Positions 25,977 to 33,693 of a stretch of DNA of 64,000 nucleotides are shown here, in pieces. The notes beneath the pieces are model-generated. The model saw only the letters and a program-made list of their open reading frames with translations. It made no database searches and was not told the DNA's origin. Positions within the stretch are counted from its first letter, which is position 1, and each line of letters opens with the position of its first letter. This DNA is from Burkholderiaceae bacterium (GTDB lineage: Bacteria; Pseudomonadota; Gammaproteobacteria; Burkholderiales; Burkholderiaceae_E): NCBI GenBank assembly GCA_023954015.1, contig JAMLIS010000001.1, positions 310,001 to 374,000 on the forward strand, in the 5' to 3' direction. The position numbers were made by a program, and so were the translations under genes.

Positions 25977-26785
25977 CGCGAAGGCACCGCGGCCGGCGCG
26001 TCGCGCTCGCCGGCACGACGCAGCCCCTGCGCGATGCGACCACTGCCGAAGTAGACCTCGCGCACCTGTTCGTTCGCGCGGATCTCTGCCGGCGTGCCGT
26101 GGGCGATCAGGCGACCGCGCGCCAGCACCAGGATGCGATCGGCGTGGGCGAAGACGACGTCCATGCTGTGCTCGGTGAAGAGCACGCCGATGCCGCGCTT
26201 CCGGGCGAGATCGCCGGTGAGCTGCATCAGCGCGTTGCGCTCGCCCGGCGCCATGCCTGCGGTAGGCTCGTCCATCAGCAGCAGCTTCGGACGGCTGGCC
26301 AGCGCGATCGCCAGCTCGAGGGTCTTGACGTCGCCGTAGGCGAGCGTGCTGCACGGCTCGTCGGCGCGCGCGCGCAGGCCCACTGCGCCGAGCAGTTCGA
26401 GCGCCTCGTCGCGGTGCAGCTTCGCCGCGCGCGCCCAGAAACGATACAGCTGCCGATGGTGCGACAGCAGCGCGATCTGCACGTTCTCGACCACGGTCAT
26501 CGACGCCCAGGTGGCGGCGACCTGGAAAGTACGTCCGACGCCCAGGCGCCAGATGTCGCGCGCCCGCCAGCCGGAAATCTCGCGACCCGCGAAACGCACG
26601 CTGCCCGCATCGGGTGCGAGCTGGCCGTTGATCATGTTGAAGCAGGTCGACTTGCCGGCGCCGTTCGGACCGATCAGCGCGAGCAGTTCGCCGGCGGCCA
26701 GCGCGAAGCCGACGCCGTCGACCGCCTGCACCCCGCCGAAGGCCTTGCGCAGTCCTTGCACCTGCAGCAGCTCGCTCATCGGCAT
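25973..26785 (-). CDS. Branched-chain-type ABC transporter ATP-binding protein (LivG-like)
   Basis: This 270-residue ATPase has Walker A (LIGPNGAGKSTCFNMINGQL), the LivG block GVGRTFQVAATWASMTVVEN, Walker B (PKLLLMDEPTAGMAPGERNA) and the HAAT-typical C-terminus EVYFGSG. The ABC signature is degenerate (LAYGDVKTLELAIAL in place of LSYGQQR), a feature of several LivG proteins. Starts at ATG 26785 and 26779 are both possible; neither has a clear ribosome site. The gene lies five bases after the fused permease gene. It pairs with the LivF-like subunit. Confidence 0.92.
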   Translation of the reverse strand: MPMSELLQVQGLRKAFGGVQAVDGVGFALAAGELLALIGPNGAGKSTCFNMINGQLAPDAGSVRFAGREISGWRARDIWRLGVGRTFQVAATWASMTVVENVQIALLSHHRQLYRFWARAAKLHRDEALELLGAVGLRARADEPCSTLAYGDVKTLELAIALASRPKLLLMDEPTAGMAPGERNALMQLTGDLARKRGIGVLFTEHSMDVVFAHADRILVLARGRLIAHGTPAEIRANEQVREVYFGSGRIAQGLRRAGERDAPAAVPSR

Positions 26786-26789
26786 GAGT

Positions 26790-28709
26790 TCATGCGCGCA
26801 CCCGCCCCGGCAGCGACGCACGCCAGCGCAGGCGCTCGGCGAGCGCTGCCAGCCCGCCGACGATGCCTTGCGGGAAGGCGATCACGAGCGCGAGGATCAC
26901 CAGCCCCATCGCCGCGCGCCAGTACTCGGTGCTCCGGATGACGGCGTCCTGCAGCCAGGTGAAGACCGCGCTGCCGACGACCGGTCCGGCCAGCGTCTGC
27001 ACGCCGCCCAGCAGAACCATCACCAGCCCGTCGATCGACCTGCCGACGTGGATCGTCTCGGGCGAGATCGAGCCCTTGGCGAACGCGAACAATGCGCCGG
27101 CCAGCCCGCCGAAGGTGCCCGCGACGATGAAGGCCTTCCAGTGCACGTCGACGACGTCGATGCCGGTGGCTTCGGCGCGCAGCGGTGAATCGCGCCCGGC
27201 ACGCATCGCGTAGCCGAAGGGCGAGAACAGCATCCGGCGCAGCGCGTAGACGCTCGCGCCGACCAGCACGAGCGCGAGGTAGTAGTAGGCCGCCTTCGAC
27301 GCGAAGCGCTGCGACGGCCAGATGCCGATCAATCCGTTGCTGCCGCCGGTGACCTCGTCCCACTGATAGACGATCGACCAGACGATCTGCGCGAAGGCGA
27401 GCGTGAGCATCGCCAGGTACACGCCCGACAGGCGCACCGCGAACCAGCCGAACAACGCCGCGCCGGCCAGCGCGGCGAGCGGGCCGAACAGCAGCGCCGC
27501 CTCCATCGGCCAGTGCCATCCGGAAAGCAGCGCAGCCGCGCCGTAGGCGCCCAGGCCGAAGTAGGCGGCGTGGCCGAAGGAATGCATGCCGCCCGGTCCC
27601 ATGATGAAGTGCAGGCTGGTGGCGAACAGCACGGCGATCAGCACGTCGATCATCAGCACCGTGGCGTAGGGCAGCGACTGCAGCAGCGGCGGCACGATCA
27701 ACCCGACCACGAGCAGCGCGACGGCCAGCGACGCGCTGCGCCGCATCGGGCGCAACGGTGTCTCGCCCGCCGCGCTCGCGCGCAGCACGCCCTGCGGGCG
27801 GCCGAGCAGTCCCCACGGACGCCAGATCAGCACGATCGCCATCACGATGAATTCGACGACGAGCGTCAGCTTGGAAAAGGCGAACGAGGCGCCGAAGATC
27901 TCGACGGTGCCCAGGCCGTAGCACAGCGCCTTGATCTCGGCGATCAGCAGCGCCGCGAGATAGGCCCCGGGGATGCTTCCCATGCCGCCGACCACGACGA
28001 CGACGAACGCATCGCCGATCGTCGTCAGGTCGAGCGCGAGGTTGGCCGGCTCGCGTGGCAGCTGCAGCGCGCCGCCCAGCGCGGCGAGCGCCGAACCGAG
28101 CGCGAACACGCCGGTGAAGAGCCAGCGCTGGTTCACGCCGAGCGCGCCGACCATCTCGCGATCCTGCGTGGCGGCGCGGATCAGCACGCCGAGGCGCGTG
28201 CTGCGCAGCAGCCACCACAACGCACCGAGCACGGCGGGGCCGACGAAGATCAGGAACAGCTCGTACTGCGGGAAATGCCGACCGAGCACCAGGATCGAAC
28301 CGCGCATCCCCGGCGCACGCGGCCCGAGCAGGTCGTCGGGCCCCCAGACGAAAAGCACCGCGTCGCGCACGAGCAGCACGACGGCGAAAGTCGCGAGCAA
28401 CTGGAACAGCTCGGGCGCGCCGTAGACGCGCCGCAGGATCGTGATCTCGACCAGCGCGCCGAGCAGCCCGACGGCCAGCGCGGCGAGCGCGATGCCGCCC
28501 CAGAACGAAAGCGGGCCGCTGCCGACCAGCCCGGCGAGTCGTTCCGCCAGCGAATATGCCGCGTACAGCCCGACCATGAACATCGAGCCGTGCGCGAAGT
28601 TCACGATGCGCGTGACGCCGAAGATCAGCGACAGGCCGACCGCGAGCAGGAACAGCGTGGAGGCGCCGGCAAGCCCGTTCAGGGCCTGCACGGCAAGGCC
28701 GGAGAGCAT
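26790..28709 (-). CDS. Fused LivH-LivM permease of the branched-chain-type ABC transporter
   Basis: This 639-residue protein combines both membrane subunits of a HAAT-type importer. Residues 1-300 match LivH (GLSLIFGVTRIVNFAHGSMF, RRVYGAPELFQLLATFAVVL, GMGSIPGAYLAALLIAEIKA). Residues 320-639 match LivM (SLHFIMGPGGMHSFGHAAYF, GVYLAMLTLAFAQIVWSIVY, GYAMRAGRDSPLRAEATGID, GRSIDGLVMVLLGGVQTLAG). Each half has the expected run of membrane helices. A linker at residues 295-320 joins them. LivH and LivM are normally separate. No frameshift is needed to read the fusion, and homologous fusions are known in other genomes. Confidence 0.92.
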   Translation of the reverse strand: MLSGLAVQALNGLAGASTLFLLAVGLSLIFGVTRIVNFAHGSMFMVGLYAAYSLAERLAGLVGSGPLSFWGGIALAALAVGLLGALVEITILRRVYGAPELFQLLATFAVVLLVRDAVLFVWGPDDLLGPRAPGMRGSILVLGRHFPQYELFLIFVGPAVLGALWWLLRSTRLGVLIRAATQDREMVGALGVNQRWLFTGVFALGSALAALGGALQLPREPANLALDLTTIGDAFVVVVVGGMGSIPGAYLAALLIAEIKALCYGLGTVEIFGASFAFSKLTLVVEFIVMAIVLIWRPWGLLGRPQGVLRASAAGETPLRPMRRSASLAVALLVVGLIVPPLLQSLPYATVLMIDVLIAVLFATSLHFIMGPGGMHSFGHAAYFGLGAYGAAALLSGWHWPMEAALLFGPLAALAGAALFGWFAVRLSGVYLAMLTLAFAQIVWSIVYQWDEVTGGSNGLIGIWPSQRFASKAAYYYLALVLVGASVYALRRMLFSPFGYAMRAGRDSPLRAEATGIDVVDVHWKAFIVAGTFGGLAGALFAFAKGSISPETIHVGRSIDGLVMVLLGGVQTLAGPVVGSAVFTWLQDAVIRSTEYWRAAMGLVILALVIAFPQGIVGGLAALAERLRWRASLPGRVRA

Positions 28710-28736
28710 CGGCGGCGGCGTCCGGGAACCGCCGAA

Positions 28737-29966
28737 CTAGTTCGCCGATGCCGGGCGCAGCTGGCGCGTCTCCTCGACGCCGGGCAGGACCGTTGCGCCG
28801 TCGATGTAGCGATAGTCGACCATCACGCCCTTGCCGTCGCGCACCGCCGTGCGCCCGACGTAGGCGCCCATCGTTGCCTGGTGGTCGACCGGGCGGTAGG
28901 CCATCGGTCCGAACGGCGACACCAGCTCGAGCCCGGCGAAAGCCTCGATCAGCTTGTCGGGGTCGGTGCTGCCCGCCTTGCGGATCGCCGCGGCCAGAGA
29001 CTTCACCGACATGTAGCCGACGATCGAGCCCAGGCGCGGGTAGTCGTTCCAGCGCTTGCGATAGGCGTCGAGGAACTTCCTGTGCTCGGGCGTGTCGATT
29101 CCGTACCACGGGTAGCCGGTGACGATCCAGCCCGAGGGCGCCTCGTCCTTCAGCGGATCGAGGTATTCGGGTTCGCCGGTGAGCAGGCTGACGACGGCGC
29201 GGTCCTTGAACAGCGCGCGCGTGTTGCCCTCGCGCACGAATTTCGTCAGGTCGGCGCCGAACAGCACGTTGAAGATCGCATCGGGCTTCGCGTCGGCCAG
29301 CGCCTGCACGACCGCCCCCGCGTCGACGCGGCCGAGGCCCGGCGCCTGTTCGGCGACGAACTCGATGTCGGGTTGCTGCGCCTTCATCAGCTTCCGGAAG
29401 GTCTCGACCGCCGATTGCCCGTACTCGTAGTTCGGATAGACGACTGCCCAGCGCTTCTTCTTCAGCGCGAGCGCCTCCGGCACCAGCATCGCCGTCTGCA
29501 TGTAGGTGCTCGGGCGCAGCCGCCACGTGTAGCGGTTGCCGTCGGCCCACGTGATCTTGTCGGTGAGCGGCTCGGAGGCGAGAAAGAAGGTCTTGCGCTG
29601 CCTGGCGAAGTCGGTGACCGCCAGCCCGATGTGCGACAGGAAGGTGCCGAACAGCATGTCGACCTTCTCGCGCGAGACGAGCTCCTCGGCCACGCGCACC
29701 GCGTCGCCGGGATTGGCGTTGTCGTCGCGCGAGACGATCTCCAGCTTGCGTCCGAGCGCGCCCCCCTCGGCGTTGACTTCCTCGAGCGCGAGCTCCCAGC
29801 CCTTGCGGTACGGTTCGAGGAACGCCGGCTGCGCCTTGTAGCTGTTCAGCTCTCCGAGGCGTATCGGAGGCTGCGCCTGCGCCTGCGCGGGGCCGGCCGA
29901 TGCGGCGGCGAGCGCGAATCCGAACAGCGCTGCGGTGATCGTGCCCGCGGTGATCGTGCTTCTCAT
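28737..29966 (-). CDS. ABC transporter substrate-binding protein (branched-chain type)
   Basis: This 409-residue periplasmic protein has a signal peptide (TITAALFGFALAAASAGPAQ, cleavage near AQA-QPP) and the Peripla_BP_6 fold (IRLGELNSYKAQPAFLEPYR, LALEEVNAEGGALGRKLEIV, DMLFGTFLSHIGLAVTDFAR). It captures the substrate for the permease encoded 27 bases downstream. Ligand identity cannot be read from sequence. Solving or testing this protein would be the fastest route to the substrate of the whole cluster. Confidence 0.92.
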   Translation of the reverse strand: MRSTITAGTITAALFGFALAAASAGPAQAQAQPPIRLGELNSYKAQPAFLEPYRKGWELALEEVNAEGGALGRKLEIVSRDDNANPGDAVRVAEELVSREKVDMLFGTFLSHIGLAVTDFARQRKTFFLASEPLTDKITWADGNRYTWRLRPSTYMQTAMLVPEALALKKKRWAVVYPNYEYGQSAVETFRKLMKAQQPDIEFVAEQAPGLGRVDAGAVVQALADAKPDAIFNVLFGADLTKFVREGNTRALFKDRAVVSLLTGEPEYLDPLKDEAPSGWIVTGYPWYGIDTPEHRKFLDAYRKRWNDYPRLGSIVGYMSVKSLAAAIRKAGSTDPDKLIEAFAGLELVSPFGPMAYRPVDHQATMGAYVGRTAVRDGKGVMVDYRYIDGATVLPGVEETRQLRPASAN

Positions 29967-30016
29967 GCGTCGTTTCCTCCAGGTGGTCGGTTACGCTTCG
30001 TCGTCGCCTCGCGGCG

Positions 30017-30601
30017 CTACCGCAAGCCGTCCTTGCCGACGATCTCGCTCTTCTGCAGGCCGCCGACGCGCGCGAGCGGGCGGCCACTGTCGGTGACCGC
30101 CACCGCGACGACGATCTCGTCGGCGCGCGGCGCATCGGGTACGCGCACCTCGATCGCGTCGAAATGGCTGCGCACGAAGGCGGCGTCCTTGTGACCGAGC
30201 GGGACGTCGATGGCCGTGCCCGGCCCGCCGCACTTCTTCGCCGACGGCACGAGCGCGGCGCCCTTGCCCACGGCGTTGCGCAGCGGGGCACCGAGTTTCG
30301 GGTGGAGGATCGCGGCGGCGTGCTCGATCTCGCCGCGCTCGCCGACGATCGCCGCCTTGCCGTAGCTCTCGGCGGCATCGGGAGCGATGCCCAGCGCCTC
30401 GACGCAACGCTCGCCGAGCAGGCCGCCGAGCTCCTCGCCGACCGCCGTCAGTTCGTCGAGCGACTCGACGTAGCGGCCGGCGAAGGGATTGGCGACGACG
30501 GCCACGGCGACCGCGCGCCGCGTGGGCGGCTTCACCTCGCGGCCCATCTCGCGGTGGACCTCGTCGACGGTGACGATCAGCTTGCGGATATCGGCGCTCA
30601 T
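30017..30601 (-). CDS. Amino acid synthesis family protein (DUF1185), copy A
   Basis: This 194-residue protein belongs to PF06684 (amino acid synthesis, DUF1185): VTVDEVHREMGREVKPPTRR, AVVANPFAGRYVESLDELTA, EHAAAILHPKLGAPLRNAVG, DVPLGHKDAAFVRSHFDAIE and a C-terminal VGGLQKSEIVGKDGLR. The family name comes from old genetic evidence; no reaction is established to my knowledge. It is a diverged paralogue of the gene just upstream, with 43 bases between them. Co-occurrence with a ring reductase and enamidase suggests a role in handling a heterocyclic or enamide intermediate, but that is a guess. Confidence 0.88.
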   Translation of the reverse strand: MSADIRKLIVTVDEVHREMGREVKPPTRRAVAVAVVANPFAGRYVESLDELTAVGEELGGLLGERCVEALGIAPDAAESYGKAAIVGERGEIEHAAAILHPKLGAPLRNAVGKGAALVPSAKKCGGPGTAIDVPLGHKDAAFVRSHFDAIEVRVPDAPRADEIVVAVAVTDSGRPLARVGGLQKSEIVGKDGLR

Positions 30602-30644
30602 CGCTGCTTCCTCGTGTCGTGCTGCCGGATCTCGTGTTGCCGGG

Positions 30645-31235
30645 TCAGCGTAGTCCGTCGATGCCCTTGATTTCGTCGGCACGCAGCCCGCCGACGCGCT
30701 CGTGCACGCGCGCGCCGGTGCTCATCGCGAGAAAGAAGACGATCTCGTCGGCGTCGGGCGCCCCCGCAACGGCCGCCTCGATCGTGTCGAAGTGGCTGCG
30801 CACGTAACTCGCGTCGACGTGCGTGAGCGGAATGTCGATGCTCGCGCCCGGCGCGCCGACTTTCGTGTTCGACGGGACGATCGCCTTCGTCGAAACCCCT
30901 TGCTGCCCGAGCAGGCTGCGCATCGCGTAGCCGCCGGGCACGTGCCACAGATGGCCGTGCTCGGACTCCCCGCCCGCGCCGACGATGCCGCCCTTGCCGT
31001 AGGCCTCGATGCGATGCGCATCGAGGCGCATCGCATCGAGCAGGCGTCGCGCGAGCGTCACGCCGAGCGGCTTCATCGCCTCCATCATCGGCTGGATGTC
31101 GGCCTCGTAGCGATGCGCGAACGGGTTGGCGAGCACGACGGCGACGACGGCACGTCGCTGCGGGCGGCCGCCGCGCGGACCGAACTCGTGGAAGACGTCC
31201 TCGACCTGGGTGACGATGCGACGGACCTCGATCAT
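30645..31235 (-). CDS. Amino acid synthesis family protein (DUF1185), copy B
   Basis: This 196-residue DUF1185 protein is a paralogue of the next gene: VTQVEDVFHEFGPRGGRPQR, VVLANPFAHRYEADIQPMME, EHGHLWHVPGGYAMRSLLGQ, DIPLTHVDASYVRSHFDTIE and VGGLRADEIKGIDGLR. Shared landmarks are the NPFA.RY box, the EH pair, and the HxDASYVRSHFD box. The start ATG overlaps the UPF0280 stop (ATGA), so it is translationally coupled. Two diverged copies side by side suggest a heteromer or two related substrates. Confidence 0.88.
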   Translation of the reverse strand: MIEVRRIVTQVEDVFHEFGPRGGRPQRRAVVAVVLANPFAHRYEADIQPMMEAMKPLGVTLARRLLDAMRLDAHRIEAYGKGGIVGAGGESEHGHLWHVPGGYAMRSLLGQQGVSTKAIVPSNTKVGAPGASIDIPLTHVDASYVRSHFDTIEAAVAGAPDADEIVFFLAMSTGARVHERVGGLRADEIKGIDGLR

Positions 31236-32107
31236 CCCGGAGTCTCGACGTGCGGAGCGACGACGATACGTGAACGGCCCTGCAGCGACAACATCGCCTG
31301 GACGATTTCGCCGGCCTCGATGCACTCGCTCGCAAAGCGTGCCCCGGCGTCGAGCGCAGCTTCGATTGCTGCAGGCGCGAGCGCAGGAACGCCGACGGTG
31401 ACCCGGCGCTCACCGAGGTCGCTGTCGTCGCGCACCTCGCGGGCCGGCCGCCGGCGAATGGCCGGATGCGCGAGATCGACCGCGTTCGCCACCAACGTGG
31501 CGGCGGCGTCGGCACGTGCAGCGCTGCCCGCGACGACCGTCACCGCGTCGGCGATGCCCAGCGAAAGGCTGCGTCCGCGCCAACCCGAAGTGGCCACGCC
31601 GCGCGCGAGGTCGGCGTGCGAGACGCGCAGGCAAGCGTCGATCGCCGGCGCCGCCACGTTCGCCACGACTCCCACGTCGACCGATTCGCCTCGGGCGAGC
31701 CAGAAGGCGGCGTCGCCGCCGTTGTTGACCCAGGCGCGTCGCACCCGGTCGCGCGCGAAGAAGGCGACGATCTCCTGCGCGACGCTGCCGGCGACCGCCG
31801 CCATCGGCGTGACGAACAGGCCGAAGCGGCGAGCGAAAGGCGCGCAGGCGTCGATCATGCGCTGCGCCACCGGTCCGCGCGCGCGCGGCGCGGCGCCGGC
31901 GAGCGGGCACGGCTCGCGCAGCAGCGCGAGTTCGCCGACCAGTTCGTCGAGCAGCCCGCCGAAGCGCAGCCACGCGGCTTCGAGCGCCGCGTCGATCGCC
32001 TTCGCGTCGCCTTCGGCGCCGATGACCAGATCGATCGGCCCGTGCTGGAAGTGCCAGCGCCCGCCGGCCAGCGGCGTGCGCTGCGCACCGCGGGCGAGCG
32101 CGCTCAC
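31232..32107 (-). CDS. UPF0280 family protein (ApbE-like fold)
   Basis: This 291-residue protein matches UPF0280: RWHFQHGPIDLVIGAEGDAK, VTPMAAVAGSVAQEIVAFFA, RAWVNNGGDAAFWLARGESV, GVATSGWRGRSLSLGIADAV and LVANAVDLAHPAIRRRPARE. The AxAGxxA and NNGGDxA boxes are the same kind of motifs that bind FAD and metal in ApbE flavin transferases, and UPF0280 is grouped in the ApbE-like superfamily. The GTG start overlaps the stop of the 6-hydroxynicotinate reductase gene. The E. barkeri reductase carries covalent flavin, so a maturase role for this protein is an attractive inference. Confidence 0.85.
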   Translation of the reverse strand: MSALARGAQRTPLAGGRWHFQHGPIDLVIGAEGDAKAIDAALEAAWLRFGGLLDELVGELALLREPCPLAGAAPRARGPVAQRMIDACAPFARRFGLFVTPMAAVAGSVAQEIVAFFARDRVRRAWVNNGGDAAFWLARGESVDVGVVANVAAPAIDACLRVSHADLARGVATSGWRGRSLSLGIADAVTVVAGSAARADAAATLVANAVDLAHPAIRRRPAREVRDDSDLGERRVTVGVPALAPAAIEAALDAGARFASECIEAGEIVQAMLSLQGRSRIVVAPHVETPG

Positions 32108-33693
32108 CGCGACCCCGGCCCGGCCGCCAGCGGCCACGGATTGCGCGCGTCGATCGGCGCGACCCGGTGACGCTCGCGGTCGAGCACGTCGGCGATCGTG
32201 CGAATGCGCCCGACGTGGCCTCCCAGCGCGGCGTAGACGTCGCGCGGCATCGTGAACTCGATCGGCGCGACGATCGCCGGCGTCGGAACGCTGCCGAAGG
32301 AGCCGGCCGGCATGCGCGCGACGTCGACCATCACGGTGATCCCTCCGCCCGGCCACACGTACGCGGGAGCGCCGCCGCAGCTCACGCGCGTGAGCAGCTC
32401 CTTGACCGAACGCGTGAGCAGCACCGGGTTCTCGGTGACGCCGGCGCGCAGGCTTCCGCCGGCGCCGCCGACGAAGAGCACGGTGGACAACGCGGGCTCG
32501 CAGTTCTCGCCGATGCGCTCGACGACCTTGCACACCGCACCGGGCATCGGAGCGCGCACCGGACGCAGCGCCTCGTCCAGCTCGAACCACTCGGCGTGTT
32601 CGCCGGTGGTCGACACCATCAACAGGCGCAATCCGGGGCGCGCCACCGACGGATCCCAGCCCTCGACGATCGCCAGCGGATCCTCGATGTCGGTGCCGCC
32701 CCAACCGGTGCCCGGACCGGCGACCTGGAAATAGCGTCCCGGCGTGGACTTGCGTCCGCGGATGCGAATGCCGGAGGCAGGCATGTCGAGGCAGCGCCCG
32801 GCCTGATGCTCGGTGAGCACGCCGGTGATGTGGTCGTCGACGACGACGACCTCGTCGACGTGCCCGAACCACTGCTTCGCGAAGATGCCGATCGTCGCCG
32901 AGCCGCAGCCCACGCGCATGCGCTGCTCCTCGATGCCGTCGATGCGCGGCGCGCGTCCGGCCTGCACGGCCAGCCGCGCGCCGCCGTCGATTTCGAGATC
33001 GACCGCCTCGCCGTTGCCGAGCGCCATCATCAGCTCGCAGCTGACGCGGCCTTCCCTCTTCGAGCCGCCGGTAAGGTGGTGCACGCCGCCCAGCGACAGG
33101 AACTGCGAACCGTACTCGATCGTCGTCACGTGTCCGACCGCCTCGCCGCGATGGCGCACCGTCGACTGCTCGGCGCCCAGGTAGCGGTCGGTGTCGATCT
33201 TCACCTTGAAGCTGCAGTAGCTGAAGATCCCCTCGGTGACGACGGTCACCAGGTCCACGCCCTCGGCGCGGCTGCCGACGATGAACGGCGCCGGCTTGTA
33301 GTCGGGGTACGTCGTCCCGCTGGCCACGCCCGAGACGAACACCGGCGCATCGTTCAGCAGCGCGCCGTCCCAGCCCGACAACGAGGAGGCGACCGCCTCG
33401 GCCCCGGGCTTCGACAGCAGCAGGACCGGATCGGTGCGCACGAGCACGCCGTCGACGTTGCCGTAGCGATCGCAGGCGCCCAGCCGTCCGGGGCTGATCT
33501 GGCACAGAACCGGACAGGCGTCGCACTGGATCTTGCCGGCAGCCATGCGTTCGGGCGGGCGCGCGGCGACGACCTGCGGCACCGACTGCGCATCGGGCAC
33601 GGCCTGCGATCCCGCTTCGACGGCGGGCGACGCTTCGTCGCGCGACGGCGCATCGAACTGCTCGCCGATCGCGTTCGAGCCGATCCGGGTCAT
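32104..33693 (-). CDS. hnr: 6-hydroxynicotinate reductase homologue
   Basis: This 529-residue protein resembles 6-hydroxynicotinate reductase, which in E. barkeri reduces the 6-hydroxypyridine ring to 1,4,5,6-tetrahydro-6-oxonicotinate with reduced ferredoxin. After a variable 50-residue leader, Cys57-x2-Cys60-x3-Cys64-x9-Cys74 (CDACPVLCQISPGRLGAC) can hold an iron-sulfur cluster. Further blocks are TEGIFSYCSFKVKIDTDRYL, HHLTGGSKREGRVSCELM and MRVGCGSATIGIF. Cys263-Gly-Ser-Ala-Thr267 partly resembles the site where ApbE attaches FMN. ATGA coupling to the molybdenum hydroxylase upstream and GTGA coupling to UPF0280 downstream tie the three together. Substrate is inferred from homology and context. 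Confidence 0.85.
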   Translation of the reverse strand: MTRIGSNAIGEQFDAPSRDEASPAVEAGSQAVPDAQSVPQVVAARPPERMAAGKIQCDACPVLCQISPGRLGACDRYGNVDGVLVRTDPVLLLSKPGAEAVASSLSGWDGALLNDAPVFVSGVASGTTYPDYKPAPFIVGSRAEGVDLVTVVTEGIFSYCSFKVKIDTDRYLGAEQSTVRHRGEAVGHVTTIEYGSQFLSLGGVHHLTGGSKREGRVSCELMMALGNGEAVDLEIDGGARLAVQAGRAPRIDGIEEQRMRVGCGSATIGIFAKQWFGHVDEVVVVDDHITGVLTEHQAGRCLDMPASGIRIRGRKSTPGRYFQVAGPGTGWGGTDIEDPLAIVEGWDPSVARPGLRLLMVSTTGEHAEWFELDEALRPVRAPMPGAVCKVVERIGENCEPALSTVLFVGGAGGSLRAGVTENPVLLTRSVKELLTRVSCGGAPAYVWPGGGITVMVDVARMPAGSFGSVPTPAIVAPIEFTMPRDVYAALGGHVGRIRTIADVLDRERHRVAPIDARNPWPLAAGPGSR

